NCBI GenBank assembly: GCA_021771635.1
Contig: JAETOQ010000002.1
Location: 62,001 to 126,000, forward strand
Origin: Oscillospiraceae bacterium
GTDB taxonomy: Bacteria > Bacillota > Clostridia > Oscillospirales > Oscillospiraceae
Reading direction: 5' to 3'
DNA length: 64,000 nt
Part shown: positions 25,399 through 33,488 of the stretch, piece by piece
Layout: every line of letters begins with the position of its first letter
Numbering within the stretch: the stretch's first letter is position 1
Notes under the pieces: model-generated
What the model saw: only the letters and a program-made list of their open reading frames with translations
What the model was told of the DNA's origin: nothing
Databases searched by the model: none
Translations under genes and position numbers: made by a program

Positions 25399-25812
25399 AT
25401 GAATATCGCGATCATGTCCCACGACAACAAGAAAGATTTGATGGTCCAGTTCTGCACCGCTTATGCCGGCATTCTGTCCCAGCATCACATCTACGCCACC
25501 AACACCACCGGACACATGGTGGCGGACGCCACCGGCCTGAATGTGCACTGCTTCCTGTCCTACGCCCACGGCGGCAGTCAGCAGATCGGCGCCCGCATCG
25601 CCTACAACGAGTTTGACCTGGTCCTGTTCTTCAACGATCCCAGCAACGAGAGCATGGCCGGCGATATCTCCTATATCTCCCGCCTGTGCGACCAGAACAA
25701 CATCCCCTTCGCCAGCAATATTGCCACAGCGGAAATGCTGGTGCTGGGGCTGGCCCGAGGGGATCTGGACTGGCGCTGCATCGTCAATCCATCCACCCGG
25801 CCCATTGCTTGA
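25399..25812 (+). CDS. mgsA: methylglyoxal synthase
   Basis: A 137-residue enzyme turning dihydroxyacetone phosphate into methylglyoxal and phosphate, a phosphate-releasing bypass of lower glycolysis. Recognised from SHDNKKDLMVQFC, the phosphate-binding TNTTGHMV, GGSQQIGARIA, LVLFFNDPSNES with the catalytic Asp, and the C-terminal NIPFASNIATAEMLVLGL. It is 21 bp after the MinD-like gene with GAAAGGAG before ATG 25399. The −35 box of the next promoter overlaps its stop. Confidence 0.94.
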   Translation: MNIAIMSHDNKKDLMVQFCTAYAGILSQHHIYATNTTGHMVADATGLNVHCFLSYAHGGSQQIGARIAYNEFDLVLFFNDPSNESMAGDISYISRLCDQNNIPFASNIATAEMLVLGLARGDLDWRCIVNPSTRPIA

Positions 25813-25837
25813 CTTTTTCTGAAAAACCGCATACAAT
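25809..25837 (+). promoter_or_regulatory. Sigma-A promoter of the hisS T-box unit
   Basis: TTGACT (25809–25814), 17-bp spacer, TACAAT (25832–25837). The −35 overlaps the mgsA stop codon. Confidence 0.8.
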
Positions 25838-25843
25838 CACAGA

Positions 25844-26082
25844 TACCGTGAAGATGCCGCAGCAGTATCCCGGCAGCCGATCCTCAGAGAGGGGCGCAGC
25901 GCTGAAAGCGCCCCGTTCGGCCCGGAGGAAGGACAGCGGCGGAGCGGGGGCGGAAACGCCCACGGCACCCTCCCCGTACCAGGAGGCCAAAGGAGACCTT
26001 TCCGGTCTTGAACTTGGGTGGCACCACGAAGCGTTTGTTCGCTCTCGTCCCAACACGCGGGGACGGGAGCGTTATTTTTTCT
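25844..26082 (+). promoter_or_regulatory. T-box leader (predicted tRNA-Asp sensor) upstream of hisS
   Basis: A transcription-attenuating T-box. CAGAGAG plus a GGGCGC…GCGCCC hairpin appears near 25893, the T-box bulge GGGTGGCACCACG is at 26016–26028, and the terminator CGCTCTCGTCCC / GGGGACGGGAGCG (26040–26071) is followed by TTATTTTTT. Aligning to the glyS leader in this window, whose specifier is GGC, puts the specifier at GAC (25932–25934), an Asp codon. The variable base in TGGC predicts a G discriminator, as in tRNA-Asp and unlike the C73 of tRNA-His. Uncharged tRNA would favour antitermination into the small gene, hisS and perhaps aspS. Confidence 0.88.
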
Positions 26083-26112
26083 CCCGCGAAACTGCCAAAA
26101 GGAGGGCTTTTT

Positions 26113-26358
26113 ATGAAAAAGTACGCAAAACACATCGGTCTTACCGTTCTTTTGCTGGCTCTGCTGGCAGCCCTCTTTCCCATTCCCCGGCGGTACAAGG
26201 ATGGCGGGACCGTGGGCTACGGCAGCCTGCTTCTGCTGTACGAGGTCCGGGACTGGCACCGGGAAGTACCCATGCCCGAGGGCGGCGGCATCAAAGAGGG
26301 CTGGTCCGTGGAGGTCCTCGGAAGAGAGTTTTACAACAACACCTATGTGACAAAATGA
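26113..26358 (+). CDS. small membrane-anchored protein of unknown function inside the T-box unit
   Basis: An 81-residue protein with an N-terminal membrane or signal segment (HIGLTVLLLALLAALFPI) and a short exported domain (KDGGTVGYGSLL … VEVLGREFYNNTY). The sequence has the look of a conserved Firmicutes small-protein family, with no function known to me. ATG 26113 has GGAGGG upstream. It sits between the T-box terminator and hisS, so its expression should follow the same tRNA signal. Confidence 0.75.
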   Translation: MKKYAKHIGLTVLLLALLAALFPIPRRYKDGGTVGYGSLLLLYEVRDWHREVPMPEGGGIKEGWSVEVLGREFYNNTYVTK

Positions 26359-26401
26359 CCCCGCGCGGCAGCGGGAACAAGGATAAAGGAGAACAGTTGC
26401 T

Positions 26402-27760
26402 ATGGCTAAAATGACCCCCCGGACGCTGTCCGGCTTTATGGAGCTTCTCCCCGCGCCCCAGCAGCAGATGGAGCGCATCATGGAGGTCCTCCGCCGCACC
26501 TACTCCCTCTACGGCTTCACCCCCCTGGACACCCCTGTCATCGAGTCCAGCGACGTGCTGCTGGCCAAGGGCGGCGGCGAGACGGAAAAGCAGATCTACC
26601 GCTTCCAGAAGGGTGACGCGGACCTCTCCCTCCGCTTTGACCTGACGGTCCCCCTGGCCAAATACGTGGCACTGCACTACAACGACCTCACCTTCCCCTT
26701 CCGCCGCTACCAGATCGGCAAGGTCTACCGGGGCGAGCGGGCCCAGCGGGGCCGGTTCCGGGAGTTCTATCAGGCGGACATCGACATCATCGGAGACGGC
26801 AAGCTCTCCATCGTCAATGAAGCTGAAATTCCCGCCATCATCTACAAGACCTTCTCCACCCTGGGCCTCAAGCGCTTCCAGATCCGGGTGAACAACCGCA
26901 AGATCCTCAACGGCTTCTATGCCCTCCTGGGGCTTACGGAAAAGTCTGGCGACATTATGCGCACCGTGGACAAGCTGGATAAGATCGGCCCGGAGAAGGT
27001 GAAGGCCATCCTCATGGATGAGGAGATCGCCCTCACTGAAGCCCAGGCGGATGAGATCTTGAAGTTCATCGCCATTTCCGGCGCCAACGAAGAGGTGTTG
27101 GCGGCGCTGGAGGGCTACCGGGGCCGCAATGAGGTCTTTGACCAGGGCCTCGCCGAGCTGAACACGGTGGTGAAGTACCTAGCCGCCTTCGGCGTGCCCG
27201 CAGAAAACTTCGCCGTGGACCTGACCATCGCCCGGGGCCTGGACTACTACACCGGCACCGTGTACGAGACCACCCTGCTGGACCACCCGGAGATCGGCTC
27301 CGTCTGCTCCGGCGGCCGGTACGACAATCTGGCGGAGTTCTACACGGACCGCCAGCTCCCCGGCGCGGGCATCTCCATCGGCCTCACCCGCCTCTTTTAC
27401 GTGCTGGGCGAGCAGGGCATGCTGAATCCGGACCTGCCCACCGCCCCAGCGGACGTGCTGATCCTGCCCATGACGGAGGACCTCTCCGCCGCCATCGGCC
27501 TTGCCACGGCTCTGCGGGAGGCGGGCATCCGCGCTCAGCTCCACTGCGAGGAGAAGAAGTTCAAGCAGAAGGTCAGCTACGCTGACAAGCTGGGCATCCC
27601 CTATGTCATCTTCTTGGGAGAGGACGAGATCGCCGCCGGCGTGGTGGCCTGCAAGGACATGGCCACCGGCGAGCAAACCAAGCTGGAGCCCGCCGCCACC
27701 ATCTACCGCATCAAGGCGGGCCTTGCGGAAAAGGAAAAGGGCGCTGTCATTCTAGGATAA
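26402..27760 (+). CDS. hisS: histidyl-tRNA synthetase
   Basis: A 452-residue class II synthetase. Motif 1 region at residues 30–60, SLRFDLTVPLAKYVA and YQIGKVYRGERAQRGRFRE (motif 2), histidine-specific LTIARGLDYYTGTVYET, CSGGRYDNL, and motif 3 GISIGLTRLFYVL, followed by the anticodon-binding domain (DVLILPMTE to the end). ATG 26402 follows AAAGGAG. It is controlled by the T-box leader at 25844. Length is slightly longer than the roughly 420 residues usual for the bacterial enzyme. Confidence 0.96.
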   Translation: MAKMTPRTLSGFMELLPAPQQQMERIMEVLRRTYSLYGFTPLDTPVIESSDVLLAKGGGETEKQIYRFQKGDADLSLRFDLTVPLAKYVALHYNDLTFPFRRYQIGKVYRGERAQRGRFREFYQADIDIIGDGKLSIVNEAEIPAIIYKTFSTLGLKRFQIRVNNRKILNGFYALLGLTEKSGDIMRTVDKLDKIGPEKVKAILMDEEIALTEAQADEILKFIAISGANEEVLAALEGYRGRNEVFDQGLAELNTVVKYLAAFGVPAENFAVDLTIARGLDYYTGTVYETTLLDHPEIGSVCSGGRYDNLAEFYTDRQLPGAGISIGLTRLFYVLGEQGMLNPDLPTAPADVLILPMTEDLSAAIGLATALREAGIRAQLHCEEKKFKQKVSYADKLGIPYVIFLGEDEIAAGVVACKDMATGEQTKLEPAATIYRIKAGLAEKEKGAVILG

Positions 27761-27840
27761 GCCCGGAGCCGGCTCCCACGGACTGCTGCGGGAGATGACA
27801 CCCACCTGGGAAGCATACGGATACAACTGAAAGGAGAGCT

Positions 27841-28371
27841 ATGAAAGAGCGTTTGAAAACGGCTGTCCTGGTCCTCATCGTCGCCGCGCTGGCGGCGGGC
27901 TGGTTCTGGTACTACCGTCCGGCGGACATTTACACCCTGTCGCCGGACCTAGACCCCGTGCTCATCAGCATCTCCATCCTCCGCAACGGCGGCGGAGCCG
28001 ATCTCCAGGACCGCTCTCTGCGGCTGGAAGCCGGAGACGAGGGATTTGATGAAGTTTTGGCGGAGATCGAGGCTCTTCGCTTTCGCCGTCCGCCCACCAA
28101 TCTGCTGTTCCAGGCCTTTCCGTTCCTGACGGAGATTGGCACCCGGACCTATCCCATTGACGGTTACGACTACCACATCTACATTGGCCTTGCCAACGAA
28201 GATTCCACTATCTGGGATGGAGATATCAGTTATGTTCTCGGCAGTTGGGAATACCGGGACTATGACCACAGCGTCTCCCTTCCCCTGACCATGAAGGACG
28301 GGCAGGCCGTGGGAAAGTCTCTGGGAGATGAATGGTGGCAAATAGCACAGGCAAATGATTCCGACCTGTAA
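27841..28371 (+). CDS. membrane-anchored protein of unknown function
   Basis: A 176-residue protein: short basic start (KERLK), one N-terminal membrane helix (AVLVLIVAALAAGWFWYY) and an exported domain of about 150 residues with several Trp/Tyr (IWDGDISYVLGSWEYRDYD). No recognised family. AAAGGAG lies before ATG 27841. It lies 80 bp after hisS and 46 bp before the SLH gene, all in the same direction. Confidence 0.7.
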   Translation: MKERLKTAVLVLIVAALAAGWFWYYRPADIYTLSPDLDPVLISISILRNGGGADLQDRSLRLEAGDEGFDEVLAEIEALRFRRPPTNLLFQAFPFLTEIGTRTYPIDGYDYHIYIGLANEDSTIWDGDISYVLGSWEYRDYDHSVSLPLTMKDGQAVGKSLGDEWWQIAQANDSDL

Positions 28372-28417
28372 TTTTATCGCTCGATATTGCCATTTGTATT
28401 TTATTTGGGGGTGTTGT

Positions 28418-29614
28418 ATGAAGAGTTCGCGTTTTTTCGCGCTGTTCCTGACACTGGCAATGTTCCTTTGCTGTCTTCCCGTCTCCGCCGCTGACACCGC
28501 ATGGCTGATCCCCAAAGAAAAAGAGGCCCCCGCTTTTTCGGATGTAAAAGGCACCTGGTGCGAAAGCTATGTAAAGACTGTCTATGAAGTCGGGCTGATG
28601 GAGGGCAGGTCCGCCGACCGCTTTGACCCCAACGGAACACTGACGGAGGCCCAGCGGCTGGTGATCGGCACCCGGCTCCACGCCCTGTTCTACGGCAAAA
28701 CCGTGGAAAGCGCGGCTCCCGGCGAGCCCTGGTGGATGTCTGCCGCCCGATATTATCTGGCGGTGGACGGAAACACCACGGATGACCCTGCCGCATTTGC
28801 GGAATTTGCCGATACCCCGGCAAACCGCCTTACCTTTGCCCTGCAAATGGTATGGTCTACTCCGGCGAAAGACCTGCCCGCCGTCAACATGGTACAGGAA
28901 ATCCCCGACTTCACGGAAGCTTACTACACCGATGACGCGCTTCGTCAGAATGTGCTAATCCTCTACCGGGCAGGAATTCTGAACGGCGTGGATCGATGGG
29001 GGAAATTCGACCCCCGGGCGACTCTGACCCGGGGACAGGCCGCCGCCATGCTGGCCCGGGTCATTGATCCGTCCCTGCGGTTGAAATTTGAGTTGCCGAA
29101 ATTTGATCTCTGCCGGGATGTGTTTGAGTGGGACCCCCATACCACAGCCCTGACTGTGGACGGCGTCACCGTCTCTGCGGAAGTGTTCGCCCTGCCTCTG
29201 GCAGAGTCCCTGTGCGCCTGGCCCCCCGATTATCTGGACGCAGCATTAGCCCAGGCCGAAGTCTCCATCCAAACGGACATTGCCGCGGAGTCCCTATGTG
29301 CCAAAAGTGGTCTCTCCCTGAACAGTATCGTGAACCGTGAGGATATCCGTCTCGCATCTTCCCCCGCCGGCACCAGCCAGACCGCCGCCGTGTGGAGGAG
29401 CGAACATGATGCCCTGCTGTCCCTTTTGGCTTTCCAATATGACCCTGAACTAAGCGCCTTCCTCCCCAGCCTCTTTGGCTATCCTGACGCCATGGAGCAG
29501 GCTCTGGATGAGGCGATCACCCAGCAGCAGTCTGTCATCGCTTCCCCATTATTAGAGGGGCTTGACCTGAACACCGTACAAGCGCGACTGCTGGCATCTC
29601 CCTATTGTTATTAG
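28418..29614 (+). CDS. secreted S-layer-homology (SLH) domain protein
   Basis: A 398-residue exported protein. Signal peptide MKSSRFFALFLTLAMFLCCLPVSAADT, probable cleavage after VSA. One SLH repeat spans about residues 38–90 (FSDVKGTWCESYVKTVYEVG, then FDPNGTLTEAQRLVIGTRL) and a second about 160–205 (YRAGILNGVDRWGKFDPRAT, then LTRGQAAAMLARV). SLH modules bind secondary wall polymers. The C-terminal 180 residues match nothing I know. I start at ATG 28418, close to the signal peptide and after a G-rich site. Confidence 0.82.
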   Translation: MKSSRFFALFLTLAMFLCCLPVSAADTAWLIPKEKEAPAFSDVKGTWCESYVKTVYEVGLMEGRSADRFDPNGTLTEAQRLVIGTRLHALFYGKTVESAAPGEPWWMSAARYYLAVDGNTTDDPAAFAEFADTPANRLTFALQMVWSTPAKDLPAVNMVQEIPDFTEAYYTDDALRQNVLILYRAGILNGVDRWGKFDPRATLTRGQAAAMLARVIDPSLRLKFELPKFDLCRDVFEWDPHTTALTVDGVTVSAEVFALPLAESLCAWPPDYLDAALAQAEVSIQTDIAAESLCAKSGLSLNSIVNREDIRLASSPAGTSQTAAVWRSEHDALLSLLAFQYDPELSAFLPSLFGYPDAMEQALDEAITQQQSVIASPLLEGLDLNTVQARLLASPYCY

Positions 29615-29650
29615 ATCGCACACTTCACATACAGAAAGGAACAACCAACC

Positions 29651-31369
29651 ATGATGCAGAATCGTACCCATACCTGCGGGGAACTCCGGCTCTCCGATGC
29701 CGGCAAGCAGGTGAAGATCGTAGGCTGGATGGAAAACATCCGTGAGGTCTCCTCCAGCCTGGCCTTTATCGTTGTCCGTGACTTCTACGGCACCACCCAG
29801 GTGGTGGCGGAGACCGAGGAGATGGTCAGCACCTTCAAGGCCATCACCAAGGAATCCACCATCAGCGTGGAGGGCGCCGTCCGGGAGCGGGACTCCAAGA
29901 CCAACAAAATGGCCACCGGCGACATCGAGGTCGTCCCCGCCAAGGTCGAGGTCCTGGGCCGCTGCCAGCACAACGAGCTGCCCTTCCAGATCAATCGCAG
30001 CCGGGAGGCCGATGAGGCCCAGCGGCTGAAGTACCGCTATCTGGACCTACGGAACCCCGCCGTCAAGCAGAACATCGTCCTGCGGTGCAACGTGGTGGCC
30101 GCCCTGCGGCAGGCCATGACGGAGCACGGCTTCCTGGAGATCACCACCCCCATCCTTACCGCCTCCTCCCCCGAGGGTGCCCGGGACTATCTGGTCCCCG
30201 CCCGGAACCACCCCGGCAAGTTCTACGCTCTGCCCCAGGCCCCCCAGCAGTTCAAGCAGCTGCTGATGACCTCCGGCTTCGACCGCTACTTCCAGATCGC
30301 CCCCTGCTTCCGGGACGAGGACGCCCGTGCCGACCGCTCCCCCGGCGAGTTCTATCAGCTGGATATGGAGATGGCCTTTGCCTCTCAGGAGGACGTGTTT
30401 GCCGTGCTGGAGGACGTGCTGCCTCCCATCTTCGCCAAGTACGGAAAGTATGACCGTGCCTCCGGCGCCCCCTTTACGCGCATTCCCTTCACCGAGGCCA
30501 TGGAGAAGTACGGCTCCGACAAGCCGGACCTTCGCATCGACCTGACCGTTCAGGATGTCACCGACCTTCTGGGCGGCTGCGGCTTCGGTCCCTTTGAGGG
30601 GAATGTGGTCAAGGCCGTGGTGGTCTCCGACTTCCACGAGACCCGCAAGTTCATCGACAAGACCCTGGCCGATGTGGAGGTGGTCTCCGGCGGCAAGCCC
30701 TACTGGTTCCGCCTGGACGAGAGCGGCGAGATCGTGGGCGGCATCGCCAAGTTCGTCCAGCCCATCAAGGACCAGGTGGTCTCCGCCCTGGGCCTGAAAG
30801 CCAACGACTTCGTGGCCCTGTCCGCCGGCGCTCTGGGCGCCGCCCAGAAGACCGCCGGCGTGCTGGTCAAGACTCTGGGCGCCGCCGTCCCCGGCCACAT
30901 GGACAAGGAGCAGTACGCCTTCTGCTGGATCGTGGACTTCCCCATGTACGAGATCGGCGAGGAGTCCGGGGAGCTGGAATTCTGCCATAACCCCTTCTCC
31001 ATGCCCTCCGGCGGCCTGGACGTGCTGCTGAAGGCTGAGCGGGGTGAGATCGATCCCCTCTCCATCACCGCCGACCAGTACGACCTGGTGTGCAACGGCG
31101 TGGAGCTCTCCTCCGGCGCCGTCCGGAACCACGACCCGGAGATCATGATCAAGGCCTTTGAGCTGGTCCGCCTGGGCGAGGAGGACGTGAAGGCCAAGTT
31201 CCCCGCCATGTACAACGCCTTCACCTACGGCGCGCCCCCCCACGCGGGCATCGCCCCCGGCGTGGACCGCATGGTCATGCTGCTGGCCGGCGAGGACTCT
31301 CCGCGCCCTTTCTTTTTTATCCGCTCTGTGCTATACTGTTTTCATTATTTTCCGGAGGTGTTTCCATGA
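29651..31369 (+). CDS. aspS: aspartyl-tRNA synthetase, C-terminus lost (3'-truncated)
   Basis: A class II AspRS recognisable over its first 550 residues: OB-fold anticodon domain (RTHTCGELRLSDAGKQVKIV), motif 2 (FQIAPCFRDEDARADRSPGE), bacterial insertion (GAD) domain, and motif 3 GIAPGVDRMVMLLAGEDS ending at base 31300. In other AspRSs this continues IREVIAFP and roughly 40 more residues. Here the frame instead runs into 22 residues (PRPFFFIRSVLYCFHYF…) encoded by the promoter and ribosome-binding site of the next gene. The structure suggests a deletion that removed the aspS 3' end. Activity is doubtful. Confidence 0.85.
   Translation: MMQNRTHTCGELRLSDAGKQVKIVGWMENIREVSSSLAFIVVRDFYGTTQVVAETEEMVSTFKAITKESTISVEGAVRERDSKTNKMATGDIEVVPAKVEVLGRCQHNELPFQINRSREADEAQRLKYRYLDLRNPAVKQNIVLRCNVVAALRQAMTEHGFLEITTPILTASSPEGARDYLVPARNHPGKFYALPQAPQQFKQLLMTSGFDRYFQIAPCFRDEDARADRSPGEFYQLDMEMAFASQEDVFAVLEDVLPPIFAKYGKYDRASGAPFTRIPFTEAMEKYGSDKPDLRIDLTVQDVTDLLGGCGFGPFEGNVVKAVVVSDFHETRKFIDKTLADVEVVSGGKPYWFRLDESGEIVGGIAKFVQPIKDQVVSALGLKANDFVALSAGALGAAQKTAGVLVKTLGAAVPGHMDKEQYAFCWIVDFPMYEIGEESGELEFCHNPFSMPSGGLDVLLKAERGEIDPLSITADQYDLVCNGVELSSGAVRNHDPEIMIKAFELVRLGEEDVKAKFPAMYNAFTYGAPPHAGIAPGVDRMVMLLAGEDSPRPFFFIRSVLYCFHYFPEVFP
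31329..31337 (+). promoter_or_regulatory. Extended −10 promoter within the aberrant aspS tail
   Basis: TGCTATACT: TGn followed by TATACT (31332–31337), 29 bp before the ATG of the NagZ-like gene, with GGAGG in between. Confidence 0.6.
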
Positions 31370-32553
31370 ACCGACCGCTGGCGGCACTGCTGGCCGCCCT
31401 GCTCCTGTTTTCCATGACGGCCTGCGGCCCGTCTCAGTCAAATGAATCCTCTCCCCCATCCCCCACGGAGGCCCAGACTCCCGTCCAGCCGGAGGTCCCG
31501 CCCCAGCCCACTCCGGAGGAGCTGTCCGCCCAGGCGGTGGAGGACCTGCTCTCCTCCATGACCTTGGAGGAAAAGGTGGGCCAGCTGTTCTTCGTCCGCT
31601 GTCCGGCGGAGAGCGCCGTGGAGGACGTCACCGCGTACCACCTGGGGGGCTACATCCTCTTTGGCCGGGACACGAAGGACAAGACCGCCAATGAGCTGAT
31701 CCAGGCCATCCAGAGCTATCAGGACGCCGCCGCCATCCCCCTGCTCATCGGCGTGGACGAGGAGGGCGGTACGGTGGTCCGTGTCAGTTCCAACCCCCAC
31801 CTGCGGACATCAAAATTCCAGTCCCCCCAAAAGCTGTTTTTAAGCGGCGGCATGGAGGCCATCCTGGCGGACACCCACGAAAAGGATACGCTGCTGCAAG
31901 CCCTGGGCTTCAACGTGAACCTGGCCCCGGTGGCGGACGTGTCCGCCGATCCGGGCGACTTCATCTATCCCCGGACCTTTGGTCAGGACGCCGCCGCCAC
32001 GGCGGACTACGTGTCCCAGGTCACCGCCCGGATGAGCGCTGACGGCATGGGCAGCGTTCTAAAGCACTTCCCCGGCTACGGAAACAATGTGGACACCCAC
32101 ACCGGCATCGCCGTGGACCAGCGCCCCATGGAGACCTTTGAGGCCTCCGATTTTCTGCCCTTTGAGGCGGGCACCCAGGCCGGGGGCGGTCTGACCGCCG
32201 TGCTGGTAAGCCACAACATCATGTCCTGCGTGGATGACGCTCTGCCCGCCTCCCTCTCCCCCGCCGTTCACGAAATTCTGCGGGAGGACCTGGGCTTTGA
32301 CGGCGTGGTGATGACCGATGACCTGGCCATGGACGCGGTAAGCGCCTACGCGAAGGACGGCGCCGTGGCGGTGATGGCTCTGAAGGCCGGAAACGACCTG
32401 GTCCTCACCACCGACTACCGCTCCCAGATCCCAAAAGTCATCGAGGCCGTGGAAAACGGCGGGCTCTCTGAAGAGGTCATCGACACCGCCTGCCGCCGGG
32501 TCCTGGGGTGGAAATCCGCTCTGGGGCTGCTGGATGGCGGACTGAACGGATAA
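31366..32553 (+). CDS. nagZ: GH3 family beta-N-acetylhexosaminidase-like lipoprotein (NagZ-type)
   Basis: A 395-residue lipoprotein: signal peptide with lipobox SMTAC (Cys20), a Pro/Ser/Gln-rich linker (residues 25–50) and a GH3 TIM barrel from SSMTLEEKVGQLFFV. Family marks are GVDEEGGTVVRV, KHFPGYGNNVDTHTGI with the catalytic His/Asp dyad typical of NagZ, and VVMTDDLAM carrying the nucleophile Asp. It probably removes GlcNAc from muropeptides in wall turnover. It overlaps the aspS frame by 4 bases and has its own promoter. Confidence 0.9.
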   Translation: MNRPLAALLAALLLFSMTACGPSQSNESSPPSPTEAQTPVQPEVPPQPTPEELSAQAVEDLLSSMTLEEKVGQLFFVRCPAESAVEDVTAYHLGGYILFGRDTKDKTANELIQAIQSYQDAAAIPLLIGVDEEGGTVVRVSSNPHLRTSKFQSPQKLFLSGGMEAILADTHEKDTLLQALGFNVNLAPVADVSADPGDFIYPRTFGQDAAATADYVSQVTARMSADGMGSVLKHFPGYGNNVDTHTGIAVDQRPMETFEASDFLPFEAGTQAGGGLTAVLVSHNIMSCVDDALPASLSPAVHEILREDLGFDGVVMTDDLAMDAVSAYAKDGAVAVMALKAGNDLVLTTDYRSQIPKVIEAVENGGLSEEVIDTACRRVLGWKSALGLLDGGLNG

Positions 32554-32601
32554 AATCGCCGTTTGCCTTCATCCGTAAAGCATCAGAGAAGGGGGCTTTT
32601 T

Positions 32602-33468
32602 ATGCATCGTACGCTACGCGTTTCATGCATGGTTTTCCTGACCGCCCTTCTGCTGACCGTCACCGCCTTTGCCGACATGGGGCCAAAGCCCCAGCTGACC
32701 GTGAAAGTAACGCATGCCCCGGAGGAGCCGTATTACCTGGATCTCCTGGCTGAGGGAAATTACGAGGACGCCGGCAGCCCCTTTGAGGGCCTTAGCTATG
32801 CGGAGGAAGAGATCGCCGCGCTGGACCAGGACCTCCTGTATGCCCTGTGGGATGCCGTTCCGGAGGGCTGGCACGCCTGCACCACCGGCGCGCCCATGTG
32901 GGGCGACCTGTACCCCGACGAAAAGGGTATCCACACCTTCGGCTATATGGGCGTGCCGGAGACCTACCGCATCCTGGTGGTCACCCAGTCCGGTGAGACC
33001 TGGCCCTCCGACACCTATGTCCGCCCTGGTCTGCAATCCTCTGTCAAGGTGGATTGGGCAAAAAAGGAGGCCTCCGCTCCCCCGGTCAGTATGAGCTATG
33101 GACTGCAATTCCTGTCCACCCCCCTGCCCACCCTACTTTTGGAGGGCGCCCTGTTTTTGCTGATGGGGTTCAGATCCAAGCGGAACATCCTGATCTTCCT
33201 GGCGGCAAATCTGGTCACCCAGGTCTGTCTGTTCCTGGTGCTGGGTGTTACGATCCTCCAGCGGGGCATCGGACTTTCTTACTACATGCGGTTCTTTCCC
33301 ATGGAACTAGCCATTCTGGTGTCTGAGACCTGTGTCTACCGCCGGTTCTTCCAGGAGGAGTCCAAGGCCTGGTCCACGCTGTACGGCATCGCCGCCAATC
33401 TCCTCTCCGCCATTGCGGGCTGGTTCCTTGCGGAGCCCATCTGGCGGTTTGTCGTCTCGATCACATGA
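32602..33468 (+). CDS. membrane protein with exported N-terminal domain, unknown
   Basis: A 288-residue protein. A signal peptide (RVSCMVFLTALLLTVTAFAD) precedes an exported domain of about 140 residues starting MGPKPQLTVKVTH, then four C-terminal membrane helices (LLLEGALFLLMGF; ILIFLAANLVTQVCLFLVLG; FFPMELAILVSETC; LYGIAANLLSAIAGWFLAE). The layout resembles uncharacterised clostridial membrane proteins; no function can be given. ATG 32602 follows GAAGGGGG. Confidence 0.72.
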   Translation: MHRTLRVSCMVFLTALLLTVTAFADMGPKPQLTVKVTHAPEEPYYLDLLAEGNYEDAGSPFEGLSYAEEEIAALDQDLLYALWDAVPEGWHACTTGAPMWGDLYPDEKGIHTFGYMGVPETYRILVVTQSGETWPSDTYVRPGLQSSVKVDWAKKEASAPPVSMSYGLQFLSTPLPTLLLEGALFLLMGFRSKRNILIFLAANLVTQVCLFLVLGVTILQRGIGLSYYMRFFPMELAILVSETCVYRRFFQEESKAWSTLYGIAANLLSAIAGWFLAEPIWRFVVSIT

Positions 33469-33488
33469 TTTGAAAGGAAGTTTTCCAC

